Positions 8,064 to 16,032 of a DNA stretch of 64,000 nt are shown here, in pieces. Positions within the stretch are counted from its first letter, which is position 1. Each line of letters opens with the position of its first letter. The notes under the pieces were generated by a model. It searched no databases and had not been told where the DNA came from. It worked only from the letters and a program-made list of their open reading frames with translations. The stretch covers positions 34,655-98,654 of the forward strand of contig CAKUZR010000008.1 in NCBI GenBank assembly GCA_934718065.1, in the 5' to 3' direction. The position numbers and the translations under genes were made by a program. The DNA comes from an uncultured Treponema sp. GTDB taxonomy: Bacteria; Spirochaetota; Spirochaetia; Treponematales; Treponemataceae.

Positions 8064-9254
8064 TCATTTCATCTGAAGTGTTTCTGAAATTCTGCATCTG
8101 CTGTATTCATTCTGCTTGTAAGGAAAATCCCATGTGCCGCCAAAACACGCTTTTCTTCCGCCAAATCCAGTTTTAAAAATGTAAAGCCCCGCCATAAAAT
8201 TCGCGCCGTCGCTGTTCGGCGGAATTCCCATCAAATCATACTGCGTGCAGCCAAGGCTTCTTGCAAAACGAATAACTTCCCACTGCAATCCATAATTCGG
8301 CATACATTCGCGGCCTTCCAGCGAGCTTGCGGCATACATATAATATGCAGTTTTTCCGCATACCGCCAGAATCAAACCGCTTAAAAGACATTCATTTTTG
8401 TGCGCTGTAAAAAGATAGAATTTCGGAGGCGGAACTTGCGCGTCCATCGGCACAAGCGAATTTGCAGAATCTTTTCCCCGGAAAGACGCCCCGTCTCCAG
8501 CCGATTTTTTTCTATTTTTGCGGCAAATTTCCAGCCAGTTTCTGGCAATTTTAAAAATCGTCCTGAAATACTCAATTTCTTCGTAAAAAAAGTTTTTTCT
8601 TTTTGCTGTTGAAACATAAATTTCATGCCAACGCTGAAGTTTTTCCTCCAAATCCGGACTGGCCGCATCAAAAATTGAAAATTCAACTTCCTCGCGGTAA
8701 GCGCGCCGAACAGAATTTCTTGTCTGCTGCCGCATTGAGCCAAGCAGTTTTTCAGGCGGAAAATGCAAATCAATAATAATCGTGTTCGGACACAAATAAT
8801 TTGAAGGCGCTTTTCTAAGATTATGCGTCCGCGTTCCAAAATTCATTGAAAGCTCCAGAAGTTCGGTTCGCAACCCCTGAGTTTTCCTTGAATAGCTCGG
8901 CCACGGCAAGTCAAACCGGATAAAAGCTGTTTCTGGCGGCAAAAATTCAGTCAGATTTTCAGCAATATCCTCCAGGAGAAGCCCTCGGAATTCTTCACTT
9001 ATATTAACCGCCGGAGCACGCTGAGCGTAAGCATACACCGTTCCGCCTTTTGTTCGCCGAAGAATTACAAGCAAAGGAAAATTATACTGGCTTGCAAAAT
9101 TTTCCGCCTCATCAGACTGAAACTGCGCCGTAACCCAAAAATAATACGGAACTTGCCCGCTGCATTCCTCTTTAACTTTTCCCCAGAATGAAGTTTGAAA
9201 CAAAACATCTGTGCAAGGAAAATCCACAGAATCCACTTGAATGATTTTTACCAT
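8064..9254 (-). CDS. FemAB/FemX-like aminoacyl transferase (GNAT fold)
   Basis: A 396-residue protein resembling the peptidoglycan-bridge (FemABX) transferases, which add amino acids from aminoacyl-tRNA to lipid II peptides. Family-like parts are the opening SFWGKVKEECSGQVPYYFWV, the MRQQTRNSVRRA segment and the C-terminal YMYAASSLEGRECMPNYGLQ ... DLMGIPPN stretch, where FemAB proteins have their acyl-transfer core. A low-complexity basic stretch around residues 245-275 (CRKNRKKSAGDGASF) looks like an insertion between the two lobes. The ATG lacks a clear ribosome binding site. It is 56 bp behind nnr. The substrate cannot be assigned. Confidence 0.75.
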   Translation of the reverse strand: MVKIIQVDSVDFPCTDVLFQTSFWGKVKEECSGQVPYYFWVTAQFQSDEAENFASQYNFPLLVILRRTKGGTVYAYAQRAPAVNISEEFRGLLLEDIAENLTEFLPPETAFIRFDLPWPSYSRKTQGLRTELLELSMNFGTRTHNLRKAPSNYLCPNTIIIDLHFPPEKLLGSMRQQTRNSVRRAYREEVEFSIFDAASPDLEEKLQRWHEIYVSTAKRKNFFYEEIEYFRTIFKIARNWLEICRKNRKKSAGDGASFRGKDSANSLVPMDAQVPPPKFYLFTAHKNECLLSGLILAVCGKTAYYMYAASSLEGRECMPNYGLQWEVIRFARSLGCTQYDLMGIPPNSDGANFMAGLYIFKTGFGGRKACFGGTWDFPYKQNEYSRCRISETLQMK

Positions 9255-9310
9255 AAAATGACCGTATCAGTCATATTGAAAAGCCGCAAGATTTACATCT
9301 GTTTGCCGTG

Positions 9311-10930
9311 CTAGTTGTGTACTATACTTATGTTTTCGTCGCTAGTAGTACCGCACGGAAGATTTTCAATAAGTTTCAGCGGGGAACACTCAAAATTGAA
9401 CTGAAATTTCGTGCCTGCCTCCGCATGAAAATAAACGGCGGACAAAGCGGCTTCCCGCGCAGAATAACCTTGAGCCAGCAGAGAAACGCACATTCCGGCA
9501 AGAACGTCTCCGCTTCCAGCCTTTGCAAGCGAATTTGTGCCCTTGTCGCAAATAAAAGTTTCTTTTCCGCAAAAAATATAAGTGTTCGCGCCTTTTGCAG
9601 CCAGCACAATGTTCGGAAATTTTACGGAAAACGCTTTTCCAAACTCAAAACGGAAATTCACAACATCAGAAAGAGAATACTTTCCGCCGGACTTTTCATT
9701 TTTTTCAGTTTCATTTTTTTCAGGCGGAAGATTTTCAATTTCCAGATTCAAAGCGTTCACAAGCGCGCAAAGCTCCTTTGGATGCGGTGTAAGAATCACA
9801 CGCGCGCCCTGGCAGGAATTCAGCTTCTCCAGCTGCGACTTCAAATTTCTGCTGTAAAAAAAATCAGCATCCAGCACAACCGCCGGATTTTTCATCTGCA
9901 AGACAAAATCAAGCGTTTTCTGAACCAAATTTTCAGATTTTTCTGAACGCCCAAGTCCGCTACCAAGCAGAACCGCCGTTGTTTTTTCAGGAAAATTTTC
10001 AGAAACCATAAGTTCCGGCGACATTGCAAAATTCCGCGCGGAAAAATCATTCTGCAAAACCGTAGCAAATCCCGCTCCAAAACGAAGCGCGGCAGTTCCG
10101 GCAATTATTCCGGCTCCAGCTTTTTCCCCCAGAACCACGCAGACGTGCCCAAAATCGCCTTTGTGAACAGATTTTTTTGTTCTGAGCGGAAGTTTCACAT
10201 CATTTTCTTCAATTATATAAGCATCCGGCGCGGCGCAAGATTCAAAAACTTCGGAAGAAATTCCCAGCCCGGCGGTCACAATTTCACCAACAAAATCTTT
10301 TGAGCGGTCCTCGTAAAGAATTTTTTTCAACGCGCCCATTGTCACAGTTTTGTCCGCGGCAAATTTCATTCCGCTCGGAACATCGCACGCAATCCTGAAC
10401 GCCCTCAGCCCGTTGCAAAGCTCCAACGCAGCCTTAACATTTTGCGGAAGCTCACCGTGAAAACCAGTTCCATAAACACAGTCAACAATCACATCACCGT
10501 CAGAAAATTCCAAAATCCGCGCAAAAAATTCATCCAGCTCAGCTTCGGTAAAAATTTTTACGCCAACGGAAAGGCACATTTTGCGCTGAAGAGCCGACTC
10601 CTCAGTCTTAGGCTCGCCAAACGCAGCCACAAAAATATTTTTCGCCTTTCCAAAAAGCCGCCGCGAAAGCGCATATCCGTCGCCGCCGTTGTTTCCAGAG
10701 CCGCAAAGAACAGCCACATTTTCAGGATTTTTCGACAAAACCGCATTTTCAAGCGCAGCCGCCGCATTTTCCATCATAATATTTTCCGGAAAACAAAATC
10801 TTTTTTTCGCCTCTTTCTCAGGAATCCCAGAATTTATGTAAACCGCTTTCAAAAAAACCTCTTTTTCAAAATTATAGCACAGCCGACCGGATTGAAGAAG
10901 AGCATAAAAATCCGCCCGCAAAATAGCCAT
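9311..10930 (-). CDS. nnr: Bifunctional NAD(P)H-hydrate epimerase / ADP-dependent NAD(P)H-hydrate dehydratase
   Basis: A 539-residue fusion of the two metabolite-repair activities that restore damaged NAD(P)H hydrates. Residues about 30-225 are a YjeF-N epimerase domain with CGSGNNGGDGYALSRRL and VDCVYGTGFHGELP. Residues about 255-535 are a ribokinase-like dehydratase domain with KGDFGHVCVVLGEKAGAG, LGSGLGRSE, LTPHPKEL and the catalytic NSLAKAGSGDVLAGM. Domain order matches the bacterial Nnr fusion. It is divergent from the toxin-antitoxin promoter. Confidence 0.94.
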   Translation of the reverse strand: MAILRADFYALLQSGRLCYNFEKEVFLKAVYINSGIPEKEAKKRFCFPENIMMENAAAALENAVLSKNPENVAVLCGSGNNGGDGYALSRRLFGKAKNIFVAAFGEPKTEESALQRKMCLSVGVKIFTEAELDEFFARILEFSDGDVIVDCVYGTGFHGELPQNVKAALELCNGLRAFRIACDVPSGMKFAADKTVTMGALKKILYEDRSKDFVGEIVTAGLGISSEVFESCAAPDAYIIEENDVKLPLRTKKSVHKGDFGHVCVVLGEKAGAGIIAGTAALRFGAGFATVLQNDFSARNFAMSPELMVSENFPEKTTAVLLGSGLGRSEKSENLVQKTLDFVLQMKNPAVVLDADFFYSRNLKSQLEKLNSCQGARVILTPHPKELCALVNALNLEIENLPPEKNETEKNEKSGGKYSLSDVVNFRFEFGKAFSVKFPNIVLAAKGANTYIFCGKETFICDKGTNSLAKAGSGDVLAGMCVSLLAQGYSAREAALSAVYFHAEAGTKFQFNFECSPLKLIENLPCGTTSDENISIVHN

Positions 10931-10934
10931 ATCA

Positions 10935-10963
10935 TTGACACATAGCTATTCATAAGTTATCAT
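10935..10963 (+). promoter_or_regulatory. Promoter facing the toxin-antitoxin pair
   Basis: TTGACA (10935-10940), a 17 bp spacer and TATCAT (10958-10963). It gives a leader of about 180 nt before the antitoxin ATG. Confidence 0.55.
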
Positions 10964-10975
10964 AAAATTATATTT

Positions 10976-11140
10976 TGGGTGGCTTTTGCTTGGTTCGACA
11001 GGCTCACCAACCAAAACCAGGCTTTTCAGGTTTCCGGCTTTCGCCTTCATTTGCGCGCAGCAAAGCTCCGCACAAACTGGCTTCGCCAGACCTTACAATC
11101 CTTGCCACATCAGAAAACGTGCAATTCTGCGCTCAAAATG
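10976..11140 (+). other. GC-rich, repeat-like leader of the toxin-antitoxin operon
   Basis: The leader has a composition unlike its AT-rich flanks and carries small inverted repeats, for example GGTTCGACAGGCTCACCAACC (split as GGTT/AACC ends) and CTGGCTTCGCCAG (11080-11092). Two frames run through it into the antitoxin, but the only ribosome binding site is at 11141. It is probably an inserted intergenic repeat, and no function is evident. Confidence 0.35.
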
Positions 11141-11149
11141 GAGGTGCTT

Positions 11150-11455
11150 ATGTTCGACAAAGTCATTCCAGTTTTTGAAATGAAAAATAAACTCTCATAT
11201 TTTCTGCGAAAGGCAAAAGAAGAAGGTCCAGTTTTTATCAGCAACCGCGGAAAACCCGAATTTGTGCTGCAAACAATAGAAGAATATGAAAATTCAAGGC
11301 GGAAAGAAAAATCGCTGGTTGAACGCATTCAGGAATCGCGCAAAAATTTCGGCATGGAAAATGACGATTTTGATTTTTCCGCATACTATGAAAAAATCAG
11401 GGAAGAAATTCCAATGAACCGCGCCCCGGAAGAACATCTTTTCGACGAGGCGTAG
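11150..11455 (+). CDS. Type II antitoxin, Phd/YefM-like (VapB)
   Basis: A 101-residue protein beginning MFDKVIPVFEMKNKLSYFLR, matching the N-terminal DNA-binding fold of Phd/YefM antitoxins (strand, then helix, then strand with VFISNRGKPEFVLQTIEEYE). The acidic C-terminus (NAPEEHLFDEA-like end) would wrap the toxin. A longer frame begins at 10979, but GGAGG lies just before this ATG and the upstream translation is repeat-derived. It is followed three bases later by a PIN toxin. The complex normally represses its own promoter. Confidence 0.85.
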   Translation: MFDKVIPVFEMKNKLSYFLRKAKEEGPVFISNRGKPEFVLQTIEEYENSRRKEKSLVERIQESRKNFGMENDDFDFSAYYEKIREEIPMNRAPEEHLFDEA

Positions 11456-11458
11456 CCG

Positions 11459-11890
11459 ATGAAACCGATTTATCTTTTAGACACAAACGCCGTTTCTGAA
11501 CTTCTAAAAATTGCGCCGAACTCCAGTTTCCTGCAGCACTTCACTAGATACGAAAAACGCTGCGCAATCGCCTCAACAACATGGAATGAGCTTTTATTCG
11601 GCGTGAATATTATGGAATCCGGAAAAAGGCGGGATTTTCTGTTTTCCAAAATAATTGACGATATTCAGGAAGCATTTCCGGTAATTCAGCTTGACAATCA
11701 CGCGGCATGGATTCAGGCGGATTTACGCGCGCGCCTAAAAGAATCCGGAAAAACCGTTGATTACCCGGACACAGAAATCGCGGCCATTGCAATCGCAAAC
11801 CAGATGATTCTTGTAACCAGAAACACAAAACATTTCGAGCCAATCACCGAAATAAATTCCGTCTTCCATTGCGAAAACTGGTTCAACTAG
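11459..11890 (+). CDS. vapC: PIN-domain ribonuclease toxin (VapC-like)
   Basis: A 143-residue PIN protein. The acidic active-site residues are in place: Asp in YLLDTNAVSE, Glu in TTWNELLFG, and Asp in VDYPDTEIAAIAIA, with the late VTRNTKHFEPI segment typical of VapC. VapC toxins cleave tRNA or rRNA when not held by their antitoxin. The gene is translationally coupled to the antitoxin (3 bp gap), and both genes look intact. Confidence 0.9.
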   Translation: MKPIYLLDTNAVSELLKIAPNSSFLQHFTRYEKRCAIASTTWNELLFGVNIMESGKRRDFLFSKIIDDIQEAFPVIQLDNHAAWIQADLRARLKESGKTVDYPDTEIAAIAIANQMILVTRNTKHFEPITEINSVFHCENWFN

Positions 11891-11967
11891 CGCAAATTCC
11901 ACGCATAATTCATTCCGCCCCTTTTGCAATTGTAAAAAACGCAATAACTCATTAAAATCAAATTGTC

Positions 11968-12164
11968 TGAATGTTCAGTTTTTTGGGAATCGTAAAAAAT
12001 CGCTTTCGGCATATTTCCAATTTGCTCCAGACGGATTGGGCTCGCGCTTCGCTTGTAAAATTTCGGGTGCGTTGCACTTTAATTGGTTCAATCGCCCAAA
12101 GTCTTCACAAATTGAAAATCTGCCTACGCTTTCATTCCTGATTTATAAAAAAACCGAACATTCA
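11968..12164 (+). mobile_element. MITE-like repeat, copy A
   Basis: About 197 bp bounded by inverted repeats TGAATGTTCAGTTTTTT and the complement of AAAAAAACCGAACATTCA. The interior is shared with copies B, C and E (for example TTTGCTCCAGACGGATTGGG and CAAAGTCTTCACAAATTG). It encodes no transposase. It ends 33 bp before the Lrp-type gene. Confidence 0.8.
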
Positions 12165-12197
12165 TACAAAACAACTTTATAAAAACGAGGCCGAATT

Positions 12198-12680
12198 ATG
12201 GAAGAAATTCTTGAATTACTGCGACAGAACGCGCGTCTTTCTGTAAAAGACATTGCAAGCATGACAAAAAAAACTGAAGCCGAAGTCGCCGCAATTATAA
12301 AAAAATTGGAAGATGACGGAATTATTTTGAAATATGCGGCCATCGTAAACCCGGAAAAATCCGGCGAAAGCAAAGACAAAGTCCGCGCGGAAATTCAGCT
12401 CCAGGTAACTCCAGAGCGCGAGCACGGATTCGATGCGCTTGCCGACCGAATCTACCGTTTCCCGCAGGTAAAATCGCTTTTCCTTATGAGCGGCGGCTAC
12501 GATTTCAAAGTAATCATCGAAGGCGATTCCCTTCAGGAAGTTGCATTCTTCGTTTCAAATAAACTTGCAACACTCGAGGGCGTCCGCTCCACAAAAACCT
12601 GCTTCATTTTAAAAACTTACAAAGAAAACGACATCGTATACGTAGAAGACGAGCGTGACAGACGAGAGGCTCAGGCTTAG
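12198..12680 (+). CDS. Lrp/AsnC family transcriptional regulator
   Basis: A 160-residue regulator with an N-terminal helix-turn-helix (LSVKDIASMTKKTEAEVAAI, then IIKKLEDDGIILKYAAIVNP) and a C-terminal RAM/AsnC ligand-binding domain (AEIQLQVTPEREHGFDALAD ... VKSLFLMSGGYDFKVIIEG). Such proteins sense amino acids and often regulate the adjacent gene, here an aminotransferase. The last residues (DERDRREAQA) run to the edge of a REP-like repeat and may have been altered by it. A MITE-like element lies immediately upstream. Confidence 0.9.
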   Translation: MEEILELLRQNARLSVKDIASMTKKTEAEVAAIIKKLEDDGIILKYAAIVNPEKSGESKDKVRAEIQLQVTPEREHGFDALADRIYRFPQVKSLFLMSGGYDFKVIIEGDSLQEVAFFVSNKLATLEGVRSTKTCFILKTYKENDIVYVEDERDRREAQA

Positions 12681-12775
12681 AAAGGCGGACAACCGCCTTA
12701 CGCTCCAAACCTCCGGTTTTACGCTATCCACCGTGCGGGCTTCAAACGCCAGCCCGCAACGCCCGGCTAAAATCT
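12681..12775 (+). repeat. REP-like GC-rich hairpin repeat, copy 2
   Basis: It contains GGCGGACAACCGCC and the hairpin GCGGGCT (12735-12741) / AGCCCGC (12751-12757). Both parts recur inverted at 28172-28268. It separates the Lrp gene from the aminotransferase. Confidence 0.7.
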
Positions 12776-12792
12776 TCTGCAAAAGGAAAAAT

Positions 12793-13971
12793 ATGAACAC
12801 ACGAACAGATAAATTCAGCCGCCTCATGGAATCCATTCCTCCAAGCGGAATCAGAAAATTTTTTGAAATGCTTATCGGCCACGACGATGTTATTTCACTT
12901 TCAGTCGGCGAGCCGGATTTTCCAACTCCGTGGACAATGCGGGAAGAAGCTTTTTATCACCTTGAAAAAGGCCACACTTCCTACACAGGAAACCGCGGAC
13001 TTCTGGAACTTCGCCAGGAAATCTGCAGATACATGGAAAAATACAACATGTACTACAATCCTGAAACAGAAATTCTTGTTACAGTAGGAGCCAGCGAAGG
13101 TGTTGACGCCACTTTGCGCGCAATTCTGAATCCCGGCGACGAAATTATTGTCTGCCAGCCGTGCTACGTAAACTACGAACCGCTTGCCTGCCTTACAGAA
13201 GCAAAAGTTGTTCCGATTGACACAAGCGTGAACGGTTTTTATCCAACCGCCGAACAGATTGAAAAAGTCATCACGCCAAAAACCAAGGCGATTATGATGT
13301 GTACCCCGAACAACCCGACCGGAACAATAATTCCTGCCGATGAGCTTGAAAAAATCGCAAAACTCTGCGTAAAAAACCAGATTTGGTGCATCTCCGACGA
13401 AATTTACTGCGAGCTGATTTACGATGACGCAAAACACGTTTCTATCGGCTCTTTTCCAGGAATGAAAGATTATTCAATTATTCTGAACGGATTTTCAAAA
13501 TCATTCGCAATGACCGGCTGGAGAATCGGTTACGTTGCCGCGCCTGCCGAGCTGATTACGCAAATGACAAAACTTCACGGCTACAATTCAATCTGCGCCC
13601 CGATTTTCAGCCAGTACGCCGCAACAGAAGGCTTGCGAAACGGCTGGAAAGATGTTGAAAAAATGCGCGTAAGCTACCAGCAGCGGCGCAATCTTATGGA
13701 AAAAGAATTCAACAAAATGGGGCTTCCAGTTCCAGAGCCAAAAGGCGCATTCTATATGTTCCCGGATATAACTTCAACAGGAATTTCCAGCGAGGAATTT
13801 GCCACACAGCTTTTCCAGAAGCACAATATCGCCGTAGTTCCAGGAAGCGTTTTCGGACTTGGAGGCGAAGGCCACATCCGCGTCTGCTACGCAACTGCAA
13901 TCGACAAAATTAAAATCGCAATGGAAAGAATCGCCGAATTTGTCGCGGAGTTAAAAAACGCAAAAAAATAA
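12793..13971 (+). CDS. PLP-dependent class I/II aminotransferase
   Basis: 392 residues from the ATG at 12793 (AAAAGGAAAA upstream); an open frame from 12655 crosses the repeat and is not favoured. Fold-type I aspartate-aminotransferase-like landmarks are SVGEPDFPTPWTMREEAF, TSYTGNRGLLELRQEI, CTPNNPTGTI, the Asp/Tyr of ISDEIYCELIYDD, and the Schiff-base lysine in NGFSKSFAMTGWRIGY, ending with a substrate Arg in GHIRVCYAT. It resembles PatA/AspC-type broad-specificity aminotransferases; the substrate cannot be fixed from sequence. It is probably co-transcribed with the Lrp gene and the TPR gene (14 bp downstream). Confidence 0.9.
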   Translation: MNTRTDKFSRLMESIPPSGIRKFFEMLIGHDDVISLSVGEPDFPTPWTMREEAFYHLEKGHTSYTGNRGLLELRQEICRYMEKYNMYYNPETEILVTVGASEGVDATLRAILNPGDEIIVCQPCYVNYEPLACLTEAKVVPIDTSVNGFYPTAEQIEKVITPKTKAIMMCTPNNPTGTIIPADELEKIAKLCVKNQIWCISDEIYCELIYDDAKHVSIGSFPGMKDYSIILNGFSKSFAMTGWRIGYVAAPAELITQMTKLHGYNSICAPIFSQYAATEGLRNGWKDVEKMRVSYQQRRNLMEKEFNKMGLPVPEPKGAFYMFPDITSTGISSEEFATQLFQKHNIAVVPGSVFGLGGEGHIRVCYATAIDKIKIAMERIAEFVAELKNAKK

Positions 13972-13985
13972 CTGGAGAATGCTGA

Positions 13986-15350
13986 ATGATTTTATCAATT
14001 TTGATTGCTGTGATTGCGGCCGCATCTTTATTCATAATTTTAACATTGATTACCAGCAAATCGAACGGAAACGATGCTAAAAGCAAGAAAAAAGGAAAAC
14101 CGAAAAACAATTCAGCAATTATAAAAGAAGCCACAAAAAAACTGACTCATGATCCGAACAACATTTCCGCGCTGACTTCATTGGGCGAAGTTTATTACGG
14201 AACCCAGAACTACGAAAAAGCGCTTCCGATTTATCAGCGTCTGATGGGCCTGCAGAAAATGCATCCTTCAATCGACGAAAAACAGACTTCAATAAGATAC
14301 GGAATTTGCTGCTTCCACGAAAACCAGCTCGACAACGCGCTAAAAGCCCTTGCAATCACATTGCGGAACGACCCTCAGAATTTTGATGCCAACAACTACA
14401 TGGGAAAAGTTCTTATGCAGAAAAAAGAATATGAAAAGGCAATCATAATTTTCAGGCGAGCGCTTCAGATAAACCCGGAAAAAGTGGAAGTCATTCAGAA
14501 TTTGGCGTATGCGCTGTATTTTTCAAAAAAATACCGTGAAAGTCTTGTCTACCTGAAAAAAACTGTTGAACTCAACCCAGAAAACAAGGAAGCGCTGTTT
14601 TATTTTGCTTCCGCAATGAACGAAGCCGGCTACAACGACAAGGCGCTGAAATTATTCCTTCACCTAAGGCTGAATCCTGTTTTTGGAGCAAAGGCTTGTC
14701 TTGCGGCGGGAACAATCCATGACAAGCAGAACGCGCCGGACAAAGCCATCCAGGACTACGAAATCGCCCTGAAACTTGAAAATATCGACCAGGAAACAAA
14801 GCTCACAATTTACTACAGGCTTGCCCACACACTTATTTCTCAGAAAAATATCGGCAAGGCTCTAGGCTATCTGCGCCAGATTCAGACAATTGCGCCCGGC
14901 TACCGTGATGTTCAGGTTTTAATCAACCGCTACCAGGAATTGAACCAGAATTCAAATCTTCAGGCTTACCTTATGTCAGGAACAAGCGATTTTGTGGCCT
15001 TGTGCAGAAAATTTGTCGCCGGATATTATCCGGATGCATTCATAAAAATTGAAGATATTTCGGTTGCTGCGGAATGTGTAGAAGTTCTCTGCGAAGTCCA
15101 GGCTTCAAAATGGACGGACACAGAGCTGTTCAGATTTTACAGAAGCACCGGTGCAATCGGAGAATTGTACATCCGCGACCTTCATTCAAAAGTCCGCGAT
15201 ATAAAATGCGACAAAGCGTTCTGCGTAACAGCCGGCTCTTTTACAGAAGAAGCAAAAAAATACGTTGAAGGCCGCCCGATTGATTTGATTGAAAAAGCAA
15301 AATTGACCCAGGTTTTAAAGAAACTTGACGTTACAGTGCGCTCTTTTTAA
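13986..15350 (+). CDS. Membrane-anchored TPR protein with C-terminal Mrr-like (degenerate nuclease) domain
   Basis: 454 residues. Residues 1-24 form one transmembrane helix, followed by a basic Lys/Asn-rich linker. About seven TPR units occupy residues 45-320 (for example ALTSLGEVYYGTQNYEKALP and ANNYMGKVLMQKKEYEKAII). Residues about 335-453 (FVAGYYPDAFIKIEDIS ... VLCEVQASKWTDTELFRFY ... CVTAGSFTEEAKKYVEGRPI) follow the order of Mrr-type restriction endonuclease domains. In Mrr the core reads Q-x-K; here QASKW appears to place Ser at the Lys position and the preceding GxD is not recognisable, so I infer loss of catalysis. Its stop overlaps rsmG by 20 bp, tail to tail. Confidence 0.75.
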   Translation: MILSILIAVIAAASLFIILTLITSKSNGNDAKSKKKGKPKNNSAIIKEATKKLTHDPNNISALTSLGEVYYGTQNYEKALPIYQRLMGLQKMHPSIDEKQTSIRYGICCFHENQLDNALKALAITLRNDPQNFDANNYMGKVLMQKKEYEKAIIIFRRALQINPEKVEVIQNLAYALYFSKKYRESLVYLKKTVELNPENKEALFYFASAMNEAGYNDKALKLFLHLRLNPVFGAKACLAAGTIHDKQNAPDKAIQDYEIALKLENIDQETKLTIYYRLAHTLISQKNIGKALGYLRQIQTIAPGYRDVQVLINRYQELNQNSNLQAYLMSGTSDFVALCRKFVAGYYPDAFIKIEDISVAAECVEVLCEVQASKWTDTELFRFYRSTGAIGELYIRDLHSKVRDIKCDKAFCVTAGSFTEEAKKYVEGRPIDLIEKAKLTQVLKKLDVTVRSF

Positions 15351-16023
15351 TTATCACAAGATTTCGCTCGCGCTCTTCCCTGCCTTCCGAATTTTCTGTA
15401 AGAAACGGAACAAAAAGTTTTTCCACGGAAAATTCAAGACCGAGCGATTTTATTTCTTCCATTTCTTTTGCAATGCTTTCAGCCTTCGCTTTGTAAGCCG
15501 CAAGAATTCCGCCTTTTTTCGCAAGCGCAAGAAGAGTTTTCGTCATTTTTTCATCCAAAGGACGGAACGCCCGGAAAGTCGCAATGTCAAAACTTTCAGG
15601 AGGAACTTTTTCAGCTTCTTTTTTCAGCACAGAAACATTTTTTAATCCGCATATTGCCGCGCAGTTTTCAAGAAAAGCGCATCTTTTGTCCATCCGCTCA
15701 ACAAGAGTAAAATTATATTCCGGAAAAACTATTGCCAGCGGAATCCCTGGAAGCCCGCCGCCAGAACCAATGTCCGCAATTTTAAAGTTTTCCGCAGAAT
15801 ATTTTTGTGCAAGACCTTTAAGAATTTTGTACGGAGCAAGACTGTCCAGAATGTGGTTCACAACAATTTCATCGTAAACGCTTGTGTTCGTAAGATTGTA
15901 CGCAGAATTGAAAAGAATTATTTCATTTATGTATTTATCAAGTTTTGCAGAAAATTCTTCAATTTTTTCAGCAGAAATTCCAACTTGAACCAAACCTTTC
16001 AGCAATTTTTCCGACGCCGCCAT
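15331..16023 (-). CDS. rsmG: 16S rRNA m7G527 methyltransferase RsmG (GidB)
   Basis: A 230-residue Rossmann-fold methyltransferase. Signatures are YNLTNTSVYDEIVVNHILDS, the SAM-binding IADIGSGGGLPGIPLAI, LVERMDKRCAFLEN and TFRAFRPLDE. It methylates G527 of 16S rRNA. In many bacteria it lies beside gidA/parA genes; here it is the last gene of a minus-strand run of unknown genes, 9 bp after the secreted protein, and overlaps the TPR gene tail to tail. Confidence 0.94.
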   Translation of the reverse strand: MAASEKLLKGLVQVGISAEKIEEFSAKLDKYINEIILFNSAYNLTNTSVYDEIVVNHILDSLAPYKILKGLAQKYSAENFKIADIGSGGGLPGIPLAIVFPEYNFTLVERMDKRCAFLENCAAICGLKNVSVLKKEAEKVPPESFDIATFRAFRPLDEKMTKTLLALAKKGGILAAYKAKAESIAKEMEEIKSLGLEFSVEKLFVPFLTENSEGREERERNLVIIKKSAL

Positions 16024-16032
16024 TGATTTTCC

